The notes under the pieces: model-generated
Database searches by the model: none
The model's input: only the letters and a program-made list of their open reading frames with translations
What the model was told of the DNA's origin: nothing
Translations under genes and position numbers: made by a program
Shown: positions 7,141 through 18,500 of the stretch, piece by piece
Layout of the letters: each line of letters starts with the position of its first letter
How positions within the stretch are numbered: the first letter of the stretch is position 1
NCBI GenBank assembly: GCA_039199225.1
Contig: JBCCSZ010000111.1
Span: forward strand, 1 to 21,989
Reading direction: 5' to 3'
Length of the DNA: 21,989 bases
From: JBCCSZ01 sp039199225
GTDB lineage: Bacteria > Bacteroidota > Bacteroidia > Chitinophagales > Saprospiraceae

Positions 7141-8550
7141 ATGATCAGACTACTTTATGTCTTACCAATTGGTGTTGTATTGACTTTTCTAATGGGAGCT
7201 GTGCTGGATAGGCCAATGCATAAGGAGGGGGAATCTGCAACGGTTTCTTCTGGGACCATCATTGCATATGTCTACAGGGGTGGAACACAAAACCCAGGCT
7301 ACTACTGCTCGACAGAGTCGACTGGCGATCCTGTTTCAGGTTTGAAAATAAGCTTGCGCAATTGGGATACCAAGCAACTTTTAGATGAGGATATTACGGA
7401 TATAAATGGCCGATTCGAGCTGATGGCTCCGACGGTGGGGACCCACATTACTTTGGAGCCTTGCAAGAAGGATTATTTACCTGGGGGAGGCGATCCGGCC
7501 TACAATGGGTTGACAGTGGATGACTTGTACATACTAAGGAACCACATTCGCAAGGATCGGGCGCTCCATTGCCCCATGTTGAGGGTTGCAGGTGATTTTC
7601 AATTTGACGGCCAGTTGGATAGTGCGGATTTGGTGTATCTGAATTCTTTTGTGGTTGGCCCAAGTTCTCAAAAGTATCCTGACAACCCTTGGCGACTGCT
7701 GCCCAACATCTTGAACTTCCCGACGCGCTTGCACCCTGATCCTACTTTCACGACTAATTTTTGGACGTTCCCTTATCCCAATTTAGGTGATCCGGGGGCC
7801 TTGTATCCTTTTGAAGCGACCCTAAATTTATTTGGAGCGCAGCTGGGTTATATGGCTCCAACACACTGGCGGGATACGGTGGACCGATGGGAATATACGC
7901 CCGCGATTAGCGCTTGTGGTGTAGCAGACTATGGCTTTTGGTTGGTTAAAGCTGGTGACTTGAATGGTTCTGCAACCATTGATATTGCCAATAATTGTAT
8001 CGGTGGAACTGGCGGCGGCGGTGGCAGTGGTCCGGGTAGATTTGATCCTGCCCAGTCGGAAAACGATGTCGACCAATCCTTCGATTCACAAGAACGGGCG
8101 CCGTTACCTACTTTTTCCATGGGACGTCTTTCGCTTCTCGACGAAGGAGAATACTGGCTACAAGTTACCATCAACAGCCAGCAGCCAATAGAGGCTTATC
8201 AGATGGGTTTACAACTCGATACGAGTTGGTTGAATATTTTGGAAATTGATCCGATAGAAGACTTGGAGCAATCCCTTGCATTACACTACAACGATGAGGC
8301 AGCGGAATTGAGCCAAGGCCATGTAAAGACCGTTTGGCTGGATAATGAGACGACGGGAAGTATCGCTCCGCTGTCTTGGCGCAGAGTGATACAGTTGAGG
8401 GTGTTGCTGAAGAGAAGTGTACAGACCCAGGAAGATTTATTGAATACAGTCTCTCTTGATACAGACCTAATGAAAGCGGAATTCATATCCAACTACACCA
8501 TTCTGGATGCTGGTCAGGTTGAAATCAAATTTGAGTTTGAGGCAATTTAA
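7141..8550 (+). CDS. Secreted protein with Ca-binding dockerin-like and cohesin-like regions
   Basis: The product has 469 residues and starts at ATG 7141 with a hydrophobic N-terminal segment (residues 4-21), so it is exported or membrane-anchored. After it comes a carboxypeptidase-regulatory-like beta sandwich (about 35-105, GLKISLRNWDTK to DINGRFEL). A dockerin-like module follows at about 121-175, pairing NGLTVDDLYILRNHI with GDFQFDGQLDSADLVYLNSF. The acidic positions of GDFQFDGQLDSADL fit an EF-hand-like calcium loop. WRLLP and later VKAGDLNGSATID match the NxxWRFxP and KxGDVNGS pattern of dockerin-type proteins in this phylum. A Gly-rich linker at about 287-297 leads to a C-terminal beta domain (about 325-469) that resembles cohesin folds. 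No T9SS sorting tail is visible. It is the first gene of the seven-gene set, with the next start 18 bases after its stop. Domain names are from pattern memory; the function is unknown, with adhesion or assembly plausible. Confidence 0.7.
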   Translation: MIRLLYVLPIGVVLTFLMGAVLDRPMHKEGESATVSSGTIIAYVYRGGTQNPGYYCSTESTGDPVSGLKISLRNWDTKQLLDEDITDINGRFELMAPTVGTHITLEPCKKDYLPGGGDPAYNGLTVDDLYILRNHIRKDRALHCPMLRVAGDFQFDGQLDSADLVYLNSFVVGPSSQKYPDNPWRLLPNILNFPTRLHPDPTFTTNFWTFPYPNLGDPGALYPFEATLNLFGAQLGYMAPTHWRDTVDRWEYTPAISACGVADYGFWLVKAGDLNGSATIDIANNCIGGTGGGGGSGPGRFDPAQSENDVDQSFDSQERAPLPTFSMGRLSLLDEGEYWLQVTINSQQPIEAYQMGLQLDTSWLNILEIDPIEDLEQSLALHYNDEAAELSQGHVKTVWLDNETTGSIAPLSWRRVIQLRVLLKRSVQTQEDLLNTVSLDTDLMKAEFISNYTILDAGQVEIKFEFEAI

Positions 8551-8568
8551 ATCCTTGTAGAGTCAATT

Positions 8569-10788
8569 GTGAAAAGCTGTAAAACGACATATAGGTTAGT
8601 GACTTTTTTGTTGCTTTTTTTGGGTGGAAAAGTAGTCTGCGCCCAGCTTACAGATGCTGGTGTGGATAAAGCAAACCAGCAGCTTATCCAGGACTTGCTG
8701 GGTGAAAGGATGGATTCTGCTTTACTGGATTATTTGGTCCAAGAAAATCTATTGAACGATATACGTCTCGATGAGGTAATACCCAGCTATGCGGAGGCTT
8801 TTGTTTTGCCGAAGAAGCAGGCCATTGAGCAGCCTAAACTTCGGCTACTTACCCCTTCACTGAGAGCAGATTTTTTCTATTCAAATACCCTTGGTGTGGA
8901 TTCCCTGGAAAGCATTTATCCTTCTTTTTACAATAGCCTTTCCCTGCAAACAGGCGTACAGATTGGTCGACTTCCGGTACAACTGAATGGCCGAATGGTT
9001 TGGACTGATTTTGAATGGCAGCAAAAAATGTCGGGCTTTTCTTTTTCTTTTGACCACCAACAGTTTTTGGAGGGATACGTCAATCAATACCACTTGAAAG
9101 CTCCGTCGTTTACGACCTCTGAAATCCTAACTCTGAATACGCCAAATTTGAGGTCTGCTCCAAATTTAGAAGTTGAATCTCCTTTTTCAGAAGACGAGAT
9201 GGCAGCTGTGCGCAACGAGATAGATTTTTTGATTTATCAAAAGATTATTTCAAATCCTCGTTTTGTCGCATTGGTATCTCAGACAGATTCGGTAGCTGCT
9301 GTCTATTCCCCAAGCACGCAGGTATTGACGGCTTATCGGGAAAGTTGGAAAAAGCGACATGCTTATTACGGAGACAGCCTAAGCAATATTCGGGTTAAGA
9401 TGAATCAATACAATTTACAGATGGCTGCATTGAGTAATCCAGATCGTTTGCGCGAAAAGATTTTATCGGATAAGAAAATTGGTCCAGTACAAAAATTGCT
9501 TGCTGCATCCAAGCGACTGAATTTGGGACAATCTGTTCTGTCGAACTCCTGGTATACCGCCAAAAACTTACCTTTCAATGGCTTCCATTATGCCTTTGCT
9601 GCCCATCGATGGAGTGGGGAAGTGGCAATAGGTCGTCAAATATTTAATACACATTTTTCACCGGTTTGGAGTTCTCGTTTATTCAATCAACTAAGGGGTG
9701 GATCGCTTCTTTTTGCTAAAGCTCGCTATGCCATCAATGATCGTTCCTGGATCGACTATTCTATGATTCGTTTGAAAGAGGACGGCCAATTCAATAAGGG
9801 GGTTGTATTGGCTCCACAAAATAATGCCGTCTTTGCAGTGGCAGGTGAAAGTCGGTTGTTGCCATCTTTTAGCATCCGATCAGAGTGGAGTTTTTCCCGA
9901 AGTATTTGGGGAAATCCTGACTTGGCAGTTGGCAACCAAATCAGTCGACGAAACGTCGCAGGGGAGGCTTCTGTTGCTGTTCATTTACTGGCCAATAAAT
10001 TAGATGTAGACCTTGGATACTTTTACGTTGGTCCAGATTTTATTGCTGCTGCTAATCCTTTTATTCAAATCAATCGAAGTGGCTTTCTGGTGAAAGCACA
10101 AGGTCGGCCCACGAGGAATATAGCGCTGGAGGCAGAAGTCAAAGTGGGGCGAAGCATTGATCGGAAGGCAAGCCTTGGCGGTACACAAACCGATGTGCAA
10201 CTCATGGGTTCCATGAATTGGCAACTGCTGAAAAATCTGACCGTTAGCGCACAAATTGCGCCCAACTACTTTCAACAGTTTGGTGTAGGAGAATCGAATG
10301 TCAGTAATGACAATATGCTTTATAACCTATTTGTCAATACACAACATTATGTAAAAGGCCATCTGCTGATTCAGTCATATGGCATGACCAATTACAACAC
10401 CCATCTGCAATATGTCGATACGAGTTGGACCAATTCGAGTACGCAGTTTTATTGGCAGTCTTCCTTTGCATTCAGTGAAGGCAATTCCTTATCGCTCATG
10501 ACCATGATGGGCTTTAATCGTGATGATTTTGCCGAGCAAACAGCTGATTACTCTTTTTTTTCGCAGTTGAGCTATGCCTGGGAAAAGAGATACTGGAAAA
10601 CCAGTCTCGGGGGGCAACTACTGCGAGATGCATTCGATACGGATTGGTACTACGGACTGACCAGTCTACTGGACGTAAGCCTTGGAACAAAGGCCAAAAT
10701 CACCTTGGATGCTTCTTGTCAGATTCCCAGGGTGAAAGATAGACAAACCCGATTTTGGGGACGTCTTCAATGGATTCAACAATTTTAA
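8569..10788 (+). CDS. Probable outer-membrane beta-barrel protein
   Basis: The product has 739 residues. It starts at GTG 8569, the only start that keeps the signal peptide (RLVTFLLLFLGGKVVCA, cleaved before Gln). After a short helical N-terminus, beta-type sequence at about 105-165 is followed by a charged, helix-rich part (about 205-320, including AYRESWKKRHAYYGDSLSN and DRLREKILSDKK). From about residue 335 to the end, alternating polar and aromatic strands with Asn/Asp turns run continuously. The last residues, LQWIQQF, end in Phe after alternating hydrophobic positions. This is the classical C-terminal recognition signal of outer-membrane barrels. No named family was recognised. Its place between secreted proteins and ahead of two giant Rhs-like genes makes a role as their outer-membrane anchor or conduit attractive, but that is inference. 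The gene ends in a TAATG overlap with the next. Confidence 0.7.
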   Translation: MKSCKTTYRLVTFLLLFLGGKVVCAQLTDAGVDKANQQLIQDLLGERMDSALLDYLVQENLLNDIRLDEVIPSYAEAFVLPKKQAIEQPKLRLLTPSLRADFFYSNTLGVDSLESIYPSFYNSLSLQTGVQIGRLPVQLNGRMVWTDFEWQQKMSGFSFSFDHQQFLEGYVNQYHLKAPSFTTSEILTLNTPNLRSAPNLEVESPFSEDEMAAVRNEIDFLIYQKIISNPRFVALVSQTDSVAAVYSPSTQVLTAYRESWKKRHAYYGDSLSNIRVKMNQYNLQMAALSNPDRLREKILSDKKIGPVQKLLAASKRLNLGQSVLSNSWYTAKNLPFNGFHYAFAAHRWSGEVAIGRQIFNTHFSPVWSSRLFNQLRGGSLLFAKARYAINDRSWIDYSMIRLKEDGQFNKGVVLAPQNNAVFAVAGESRLLPSFSIRSEWSFSRSIWGNPDLAVGNQISRRNVAGEASVAVHLLANKLDVDLGYFYVGPDFIAAANPFIQINRSGFLVKAQGRPTRNIALEAEVKVGRSIDRKASLGGTQTDVQLMGSMNWQLLKNLTVSAQIAPNYFQQFGVGESNVSNDNMLYNLFVNTQHYVKGHLLIQSYGMTNYNTHLQYVDTSWTNSSTQFYWQSSFAFSEGNSLSLMTMMGFNRDDFAEQTADYSFFSQLSYAWEKRYWKTSLGGQLLRDAFDTDWYYGLTSLLDVSLGTKAKITLDASCQIPRVKDRQTRFWGRLQWIQQF

Positions 10789-11924
10789 TGATTTCAAATA
10801 AATTTAGAATGAAATCCTTCAGATATTACTTCCTTTTATTCGTAGCCTTTTGTTGGTACGTGCAGCCATCAAATGGACAGGTTGTCATCAGACCTACTTC
10901 GGTCAATAGTCCCTTTTTCAATTTGGATCAACTCCTTCAGTTTCAACTCATTAATACAACCAATGAAACCATAAAAGGTGTTGTTCAAATTCAGGTGGAA
11001 GACAACTACTCTAATGCCGTTTTGCAGGTTAGTTCTTTACCCATGGAGTTGACTGCAGGAGCTTCGGTTAATCATCGTCAAGTTCAATGGGAGGGCGGTA
11101 TTCGCTTGGAGGAAAACCAACTGGCGCGCTGGTTAGCGCAGAGTGGTGGCTTGCCGAATGGACAATACATTTATTGCTACCGATTTTTGGATGCTGCCAG
11201 TGGCCGTACAATGGGGAATTTTTGCCAAGAAAATGCTTCAATTGAATTTCGTTTGCCAGAGTTAATCTATCCATTTGACCGTGCAGAGCTACAGGATTTA
11301 TTTCCAGTACTCAGTTGGCGTCCACCCATACCACTTCGCGGCAATGCACTGACCTATCATCTTCGATTGGTTGCTTTGGAAGAAGGACAAAATCCTTTGC
11401 TGGGTATCAACAGCAATCTTCCACTGGTTGATAAACAGCACTTGCGGTCTCTGTCATTTCCCTATCCGCCGACGGCCATTCCACTGCAGGAAAATATCCA
11501 GTATGCTTGGCAGATAACGGCTTTTTGGGAACATATTGAAGTTGGTAGAACGGACGTTTGGACCTTTTCGATCCAGCCGCCGAAAGCCGCAGATGAGCCG
11601 CCTCCAAAGGAAGAATCCTATCGCCTCGTTAAGCGAAAGCTAGAAGGAAGAAACTACTTCTTTACTGATAAAATCTACTTTGCTTACGACAATCGCGCCT
11701 ATGATCAAAAGCTAGATTATCAGATTTATTTGAAGAATGATAAAAGCCAAAAAATAGATGCTCTGCCTTCTTTTGAGCTTTCTCCTGGTATGAATTATCT
11801 GACTTTGGCAGTCAGAAAAAAAATGGACCTACAAAGAGGAGCGCAGTATGTCCTAATGATTAAAGATAAATATCAAAGAAACCACTACTTAGAATTTACA
11901 TATGCTGATGAAAATGAAAACTAA
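10788..11924 (+). CDS. Secreted TANFOR/fibronectin-III-like protein
   Basis: The product has 378 residues from ATG 10788, which overlaps the previous stop as TAATG and suggests translational coupling. An ATG at 10809 also gives a good signal peptide (MKSFRYYFLLFVAFCW, cleaved before GlnVal). A frame extension to TTG 10755 is unlikely. The N-terminal half (VVIRPTSVNSPFFNLDQLL to LPNGQYIYCYRFLD and FCQENASI) has the look of the TANFOR-type domain of Bacteroidota secreted proteins, including its two cysteines. The second part (PELIYPFDRAELQDLFPVLS to YAWQITAF and TDVWTFSI) is like a fibronectin type III module. A Pro-rich hinge (near PPKAADEPPPKEE) leads to a further beta domain. The protein probably binds to or helps assemble surface material together with its neighbours. 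The TANFOR assignment is from memory of the family pattern. Confidence 0.65.
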   Translation: MISNKFRMKSFRYYFLLFVAFCWYVQPSNGQVVIRPTSVNSPFFNLDQLLQFQLINTTNETIKGVVQIQVEDNYSNAVLQVSSLPMELTAGASVNHRQVQWEGGIRLEENQLARWLAQSGGLPNGQYIYCYRFLDAASGRTMGNFCQENASIEFRLPELIYPFDRAELQDLFPVLSWRPPIPLRGNALTYHLRLVALEEGQNPLLGINSNLPLVDKQHLRSLSFPYPPTAIPLQENIQYAWQITAFWEHIEVGRTDVWTFSIQPPKAADEPPPKEESYRLVKRKLEGRNYFFTDKIYFAYDNRAYDQKLDYQIYLKNDKSQKIDALPSFELSPGMNYLTLAVRKKMDLQRGAQYVLMIKDKYQRNHYLEFTYADENEN

Positions 11925-12567
11925 ACCATTGCTGCTTTTCATGGTCATCGTAATCAGTCTGCTGCCGGCATGCCATAAGGAGCGTCCGCCAGTGACCATT
12001 GCAGCCTACAAAGCGTATGTAGAACATCCAGGGAATGGTCTGATTCAGTCTCAGAGATATGGAGAGCTGAAGTACCATCTACGCTATTTACCCATTGCTT
12101 ATCAAGCGCTGAAAGGCTTTGATCCCGATAAAGATGCACCCTTTGTCTTCAACAAAAATATAGATGAATTGAAAGGACATCATTATTTCTTATTGCAACT
12201 TCAGAGTGCAGAGAGAGGAGGGAGTTTACAGAAAATATATGAAGCGGGTATGCATAAAATGAACTGGTTGCAGGTGGTCCATGAAATGGATTTTTCCTTC
12301 AAAGAAAAATTTCAACTCCACTTGGACGACGCTACGCTTCCCTGTCGGCTATATCATGCCTTCAAAGGCGTCAACACCTCTGGCGAGCAGTACTTCCTAT
12401 TGATCTTTAAAGATGCGGCAATGGATACTTCTGTGCTCTTTGAAAGTGATTTAAAATTGGAATTTGACGATCAATATTTTGCAGGTCGCCCTATGGTATT
12501 TCACTTCAAAAAAGAGCTATTAAACCAAGTCCCCAAACTCAAATCATTCGAAATCTATGAAAACTAG
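11914..12567 (+). CDS. Small outer-membrane or periplasmic lipoprotein
   Basis: The product has 217 residues from ATG 11914. In-frame ATGs at 11908 and 11902 would add two or four residues. A lipoprotein signal is clear: MKTKP, a hydrophobic stretch, then LLPAC with the lipidated Cys about 20 residues in. After HKERP follows one compact alpha/beta domain with no family I can name. The start overlaps the end of the preceding gene by 11 bases and its own end overlaps the next gene by 11 bases, so these three genes are almost certainly co-translated. Context suggests it is an accessory of the surface protein system, for example a barrel-associated lipoprotein; that is inference. Confidence 0.75.
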   Translation: MKTKPLLLFMVIVISLLPACHKERPPVTIAAYKAYVEHPGNGLIQSQRYGELKYHLRYLPIAYQALKGFDPDKDAPFVFNKNIDELKGHHYFLLQLQSAERGGSLQKIYEAGMHKMNWLQVVHEMDFSFKEKFQLHLDDATLPCRLYHAFKGVNTSGEQYFLLIFKDAAMDTSVLFESDLKLEFDDQYFAGRPMVFHFKKELLNQVPKLKSFEIYEN

Positions 12568-15500
12568 TAAGCGAGAAAGACTAAAAAAAGTGGCTATTGC
12601 AATGGCGGCTTTGATAATGGTGCAAGCCATCCTACCGTCCTATGCGATGGCGCTGACCAGCGGTCCAACCCAGCCCGAATTTCAGGGTTTCCAACAAGCG
12701 GGAACCTCTGATATGGTCGACCTGTTTACCGGCAACTTTAGCTACAACATCCCATTGATGGACGTCGGTGGTTATCCCTTGAATCTATCCTATAGTTCCG
12801 ACCCTCGTATGGACGATGAGGCCAGCTGGGTTGGACTGGGCTGGTCTTTAAACCCCGGCTTGATCAACCGAACGCTGCGCGGTCTTCCGGACGACTTCAT
12901 GGGTGATCCCTTGGAGCGGGAGATGAACATGTCTCCGGATGTGACGGTTGGTGTTGGAGCGGCTCCCAGTTTAGAGGTTATTGGACTCCCGGTCGGTTCG
13001 AGTTTTGGGTATAAAATCGGCTTGCTTTTTAACAACAAGAGAGGCTTTGAAATGTCTACTTCTTTTGATGCTGGCATATCTCTTGGAATACCCAACGCCC
13101 GATTGACGGCAGGACTGGGTTTGGCCTTTAGCCCTTCTGCTGGTTTGGACATCGGCCCTACGATTGGATTGTCTTCTCGCCTGTCTAACGATATCAATGG
13201 ACAACTCAATGTCAATGGAGGGCTTAATTCGCGTGCTGGTCTAAAAGCCTTGACCTTTCAAGGTGGAGGTAGTGTAATGCTCAAGACCTATGAAACAGAG
13301 CATGTATCGACCACCTCTACGATAGGTTTTGGAAAGCATTCTTCTTACAGTTTTGGCCCATTTAGCTATGCACCTATTTCTACCTTACCCATCAAAAACA
13401 CATCGTTTCAATTCAGTGCGTCGGCAGGGCTGGAAGCTTTCCCAGGTGTACACCCTAATATTAAGATTAATGGTTTTTGGACACAGCAAAAACTGGAATA
13501 CCAGAAAGAGTCTCAAAGAGCATTTGGCTATTGTTATCTTGACAAGCTCGAAGCCGATGATAAAGCATTGATGGATTACAATTCTGAGCTCAATGGGCAA
13601 TTCAATGTCAATCAGCCGCACGTTCCTTTAGCGTATGGAACCTATGATGTCTTTCATATTTTGGGGCAAGGAATAGGTGGACAATTTAGAGCTATGCGAA
13701 ATGACCTCGGAATTTTTCGGCCAGCTCTTGAAGTCAATAAGGGGATCGCAGGTTCGTTAGGTGTGGAATTGGGCGTGCCGGCATACACACACCTTGGGGC
13801 GGATGTTACAGGGACGCTGGTAGAGTCTAGAAAAACGGTATGGCAAAAGGATAAAAATCGCTTGACTCCGCATATGAGGTTTACCAGTCCGAATCAAGAC
13901 TATGAGCCGTTTTATTTTAAAACAAGTGAAGAGCAAGTGGCTCTTTCAGAAGAAATGTATGCTGAAACAGGTAAGGATGAGGCAGTGCGTGTCAGAAATA
14001 TTAAAGAAGGTACACAACCCATAGCCGATAACCGATTGGAAACAGCACCCGTGAATCGGAATGCGACAACAAAACCTGTTACACCATCGGGTAGTATTCA
14101 GAATACGCAAAGAGCAAAACGAAATCAAGTCGTTAGTTATCTGACGGTAGAAGAGGCAATGGCTGCTGGCTTAGATAAAAAAATCCGAAGCTACCCAAAA
14201 GATACGATGATTTACGCGGATTGTAATCTCTCCTTGATAAAAGAGTATGAACGGACAGGCTCCACGGATGCTCCCAGACCACTACATCACATTTCCGAGA
14301 TGACTGTCACACAGGGCAATGGCGCCCGTTATGTATTTGGTCTACCTGCTTACAACAATTTACAAAGAGATGTCAGCTTTAGTGTAAACGAGAATTTTGT
14401 AACAGCCAATGTCAACGATCAAAATAGTAGTGAATATGGCTTGGTTGCGTATGAGAGAGGAAAAGACAATACGGTAAAAAATGAGAACGGCCCGGACCAC
14501 GTCTTTGATGCGACCAACATGCCTCCTTATGCCCATTCGTTTTTATTGACCGGTGTATTATCGCCGGATTATGTAGATCGAACCGGAGACGGAATCACCG
14601 ACGACGATACAGGCAATGCCATCAAGTTCAACTACCATCGATGGAAGGAGAATTTTCAATGGCGGATTCCAACCCAGTTCGAGCGTGCTCGCTACCATGA
14701 AGGCAATAAAGCTACCAAAGACGATGACAAAGCCAGTTATGTATATGGTCAAAAAGAAATCTGGTATGCTCATTCAATCGAATCAAGAACCATGCTGGCG
14801 CAATTTTATCTGAGTGATCGAGAAGATGCTTTGGGCGTGATAGACGAGAATGGAGGACGAGATGTGAATAGTCGCCTTCAAAAACTGGATAAAATCGAAT
14901 TGTATTCCAAGGCGGAACTTCGGGCAAAAGGAGCGGATGCTGTACCTATAAAGACGGTACATTTTGAGTACAAAAGCTCTCTGTGCAAAGGTGTCTCTAA
15001 TCATGTGACGAATGGGCAGGGTAAGCTGACCTTGGATAAAATTTACTTTACCTATGGAAACAGTGATCGAGGAAAACTGAATGCTTACACATTTTCTTAC
15101 AAGGAAAAAGATGTAGATGATCAGCCATTCGATTACAATATCGGGCATTACGATCGCTGGGGTTTATTTAAGAAAAATCCAACAGGCTATCCACCAGCAC
15201 ATGAGTACCCTTATGTTATACAGAAGGAGGATGGACAAAACAGTACGGATGTTTATACCCAAAAAGTAGCCGGTGCCTGGAATTTAGAAAAGATCGAACT
15301 TCCCTCCGGAGGTACCATTGAAGTGGACTACGAGTCAGATGACTATGCTTATGTACAGGATAAACGAGCTGGGCAAATGATGGAAGTATTGGGCTTTGCC
15401 AATGGTGCGGTAAGCTATGATACCAATTTGTATGCAGATGAAAAAAATCTTAAGCAGTACATCGTTGTTCGGCTACCTCAAGCGGTGAATTCATTGTCGG

Positions 15501-18500
15501 AAGCCCAGAAGAGGTATATGGAAGGAATAGATCAAGTTTACTTCGATTGCTTGGTAGATATGGCAAAAGGAAACTACGAAAGAATTAAAGGCTATTTCCA
15601 GATTGATCCATCAAAACCAATATTATTGAGTGCCAACAAAGAGCGTCTACTCATTCCTTTTAAATATCTGAAAGACAAACGCAATAACGACATTCCACCG
15701 ATCACATTTGCAGCCATACAAAAAATGCGCCTTCAGTTTCCCGAACTTTTCTATCCGGGCTACAGATCCAATCTTAGTCCAAAGGTTGCCATTAATGCAC
15801 TTGTTGGCTTAATCAATGAAATGAAAAATACCCTTAAGGGAGTGTATTTTAATTCCATGATTAAGGGGTGGGGCAGACAGGTTGATACATCCAATAAATC
15901 TTCGTGGGTACGACTGTGCAATCCGGATTTTAAAAAATTGGGAGGAGGCACCAGAGTAAAGGAAATCCGCCTCAAAGACAACTGGATTATAGCCAATGGG
16001 GGAGGAAGTTCAGATTATGGACAGTCGTACAGTTATACCAAGACGAAGACGATTGAGGGGCAGCAAATAGAAATCAGCAGTGGGGTAGCCTCTTACGAAC
16101 CAGGTATCGGAGGAGAGGAAAATATGATGCGGGAGGCATTGCCTTATGAAGAGAAGCGTTTGCTTGCTCCCAAGAATGAATTTTACAGCGAAACCCCTAT
16201 TGGAGAGTCGCTCTTCCCAGCTCCTGTTGTTGGATACAGCCAAGTAAAAGTTACAGACATTGCAAATAGAGTCCCAGGATTGAATCGAACAGCATCGGGT
16301 TATACTGTGCATGAGTTTTACACGGCTAAAGATTTTCCGACGAAGGTATCCCAAACACTCAAGAGTCCTCAAAGGCATCAGGATAAGTTGCTGAAAAAAA
16401 TATTTAGGATCACATCTTGGGATGCTTACTCGGTTACACAAGGCTATGTGGTTGAATTGAACGACATGCATGGAAAGGGAAAGGCACAGACCATTTTTGA
16501 TAAGAATGACGCACAAATATCTGCTGTTAATTACTACTACAAATCAGAGAATAAGCTGTCTGAAAACGATCGATTGATCAACGATGTCAGTGTACTATTG
16601 CCCGATGGTACGATCAGTAATGCAAAGGTTGGTTTGGAAATGGACATCTGGCAGGAAATGGTCGAGGAGCACAACTTATCCGAAACGCATGGTACTGCTT
16701 TTAATACGGATGTCTTTGTAACCCCCTTATTTGGTATTCCAGGTGCTTTGGCCAATGCTTTGTTGAAAGCCAAGAAAGAAAATACGCTGTTTCGAGCGGC
16801 CGTTACGACAAAATTATTCAAACGAAGTGCGCTCTTGGATCGCGTCGTGGCTGTAGAAAATGGTTCCAGTGTCACGACCAAAAATATTCTTTGGGATGGC
16901 GAAACAGGTGAAGTTTTACTAACGGAGACAAGCAATGAGTTTGATGATCCGATGTATTCTTTTACTTATCCAGCGCATTGGGCCTATGAACGAATGGGGC
17001 AAGCCTACAAAAACATCGGAGCAGTATTCAACAATGTAAATCTGGCTGCTGGTTACTTTACCAACTTAAACGCCAATGCTTTTTTTCATCCTGGAGATGA
17101 ACTTTGGATTTCTGGTCAAAACAAAAAATATTTTGTCACAAAACCTGCAACAGATTTAGTTGTATTGGATGAAAATGGAGCTGCTCCTCCAACGCTGTCT
17201 GGTGTTACTGTCAAAATCATTCGATCGGGTATTCGAAATCAGGCATCTGTTCCAATTGGACAAATCCATTCGCGAAAATCTCCGATTAACAGCTCAAATA
17301 ATACATTTGAGCCGGCTACATCGACAGGCGTATTGGATGCCAGTGCTGTAACATTTTCAGAAGAGTGGAAAATAGAATGTGGACGAGAGCTGGCTAAAGA
17401 TGGCGGATACTTTTTAGAAGAAACTTTCAATCCATATACAGCTGGAATGTTTGGAAATTGGCGACCCAGCGCCAGCTATATTTACTACGATAAGCGAGTA
17501 CCCAATCGCTTGAATACACTTTCTACGAACTATGGAATGACCATTCGCAACAACGGTCAAAGTCAGTCATTTGATCCTTTTTGGACATACGATCAGGCAC
17601 AGTCGAAATGGACAGAGAAGACATCCTCTGACCCCAAGTGGCCGCTGACAAACCGGATCACACAATACGATGTAAAGGGCAATGAGCTAGAAAATCAAGA
17701 TGCACTAGGAATATCTTCTGCCGCCTATTTCAGCTATCGCAGATCATTGCCCATTGCCGTTGCAAACAATGCCACCTACCAAGAAATATTTTACGATGGT
17801 ATAGAGGATTATATTTTTGACAATGATTGTGAGGTGAGCAACGGTTTTCAACGGAATTTGACGCTGTATGATGACCTCAACCAATATCCCAACTTGATTG
17901 ATGATGTAGCGCATACAGGACGATATTCATTGGGTTTCCCGGCTGGAACAGACCAATCTTACTCCATTAATGTGAATGATAATTGTACATCTGTACAGGT
18001 GAGAGCTAATTTACAAGATTCAGATCGCCTGAATATGCAGGACCCTAAAGAGCTACAAAGCTTCAGAGAAAATCGATTGAATGCTGCGACAGGAGATAAC
18101 TGTTACAGTGTGATGGATGCCACCGCTCCACCCGTTTATTTTGAGAACAAATGCTGCGCCTGTCTGCCCATTTTAAGTCCTGTTGCATACCAGTCCTACC
18201 ATGTTTCTGCCTGGGTTGCTTCAGATAGTTCTCTGTTTTGTGGCGTACCTCCGAATCATGCTTTCATTGAAGTATCAGGTGTGTTGCAAGGACCAGTACT
18301 GTTCAGGGCCGCTGGGCCTGTCATCGATGGTTGGCAGCGGGTAGAAGGTAAAATAGAGGCGGCAGGCAATGCAGAGACCATGACCATCCGACTTGGAAAT
18401 GACGGGAGTACGGTGGATGCATACTTTGACGACTTTCGTTTTCATCCCTGGCAATCCAATATGCAATCCTACGTTTACGATCCCTTTAGCCTCCGTTTGA

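Noticed and set aside
7975..8040. Gly-rich repeat as a sign of frameshift or low-complexity artefact
   Set aside because: The frame is maintained on both sides and the run fits a linker between two beta domains.
10755..10787. TTG start for the TANFOR-like gene inside the barrel gene
   Set aside because: It would overlap the barrel gene by 34 bases and place extra residues before the signal peptide. ATG 10788 (TAATG overlap) or 10809 fit better.
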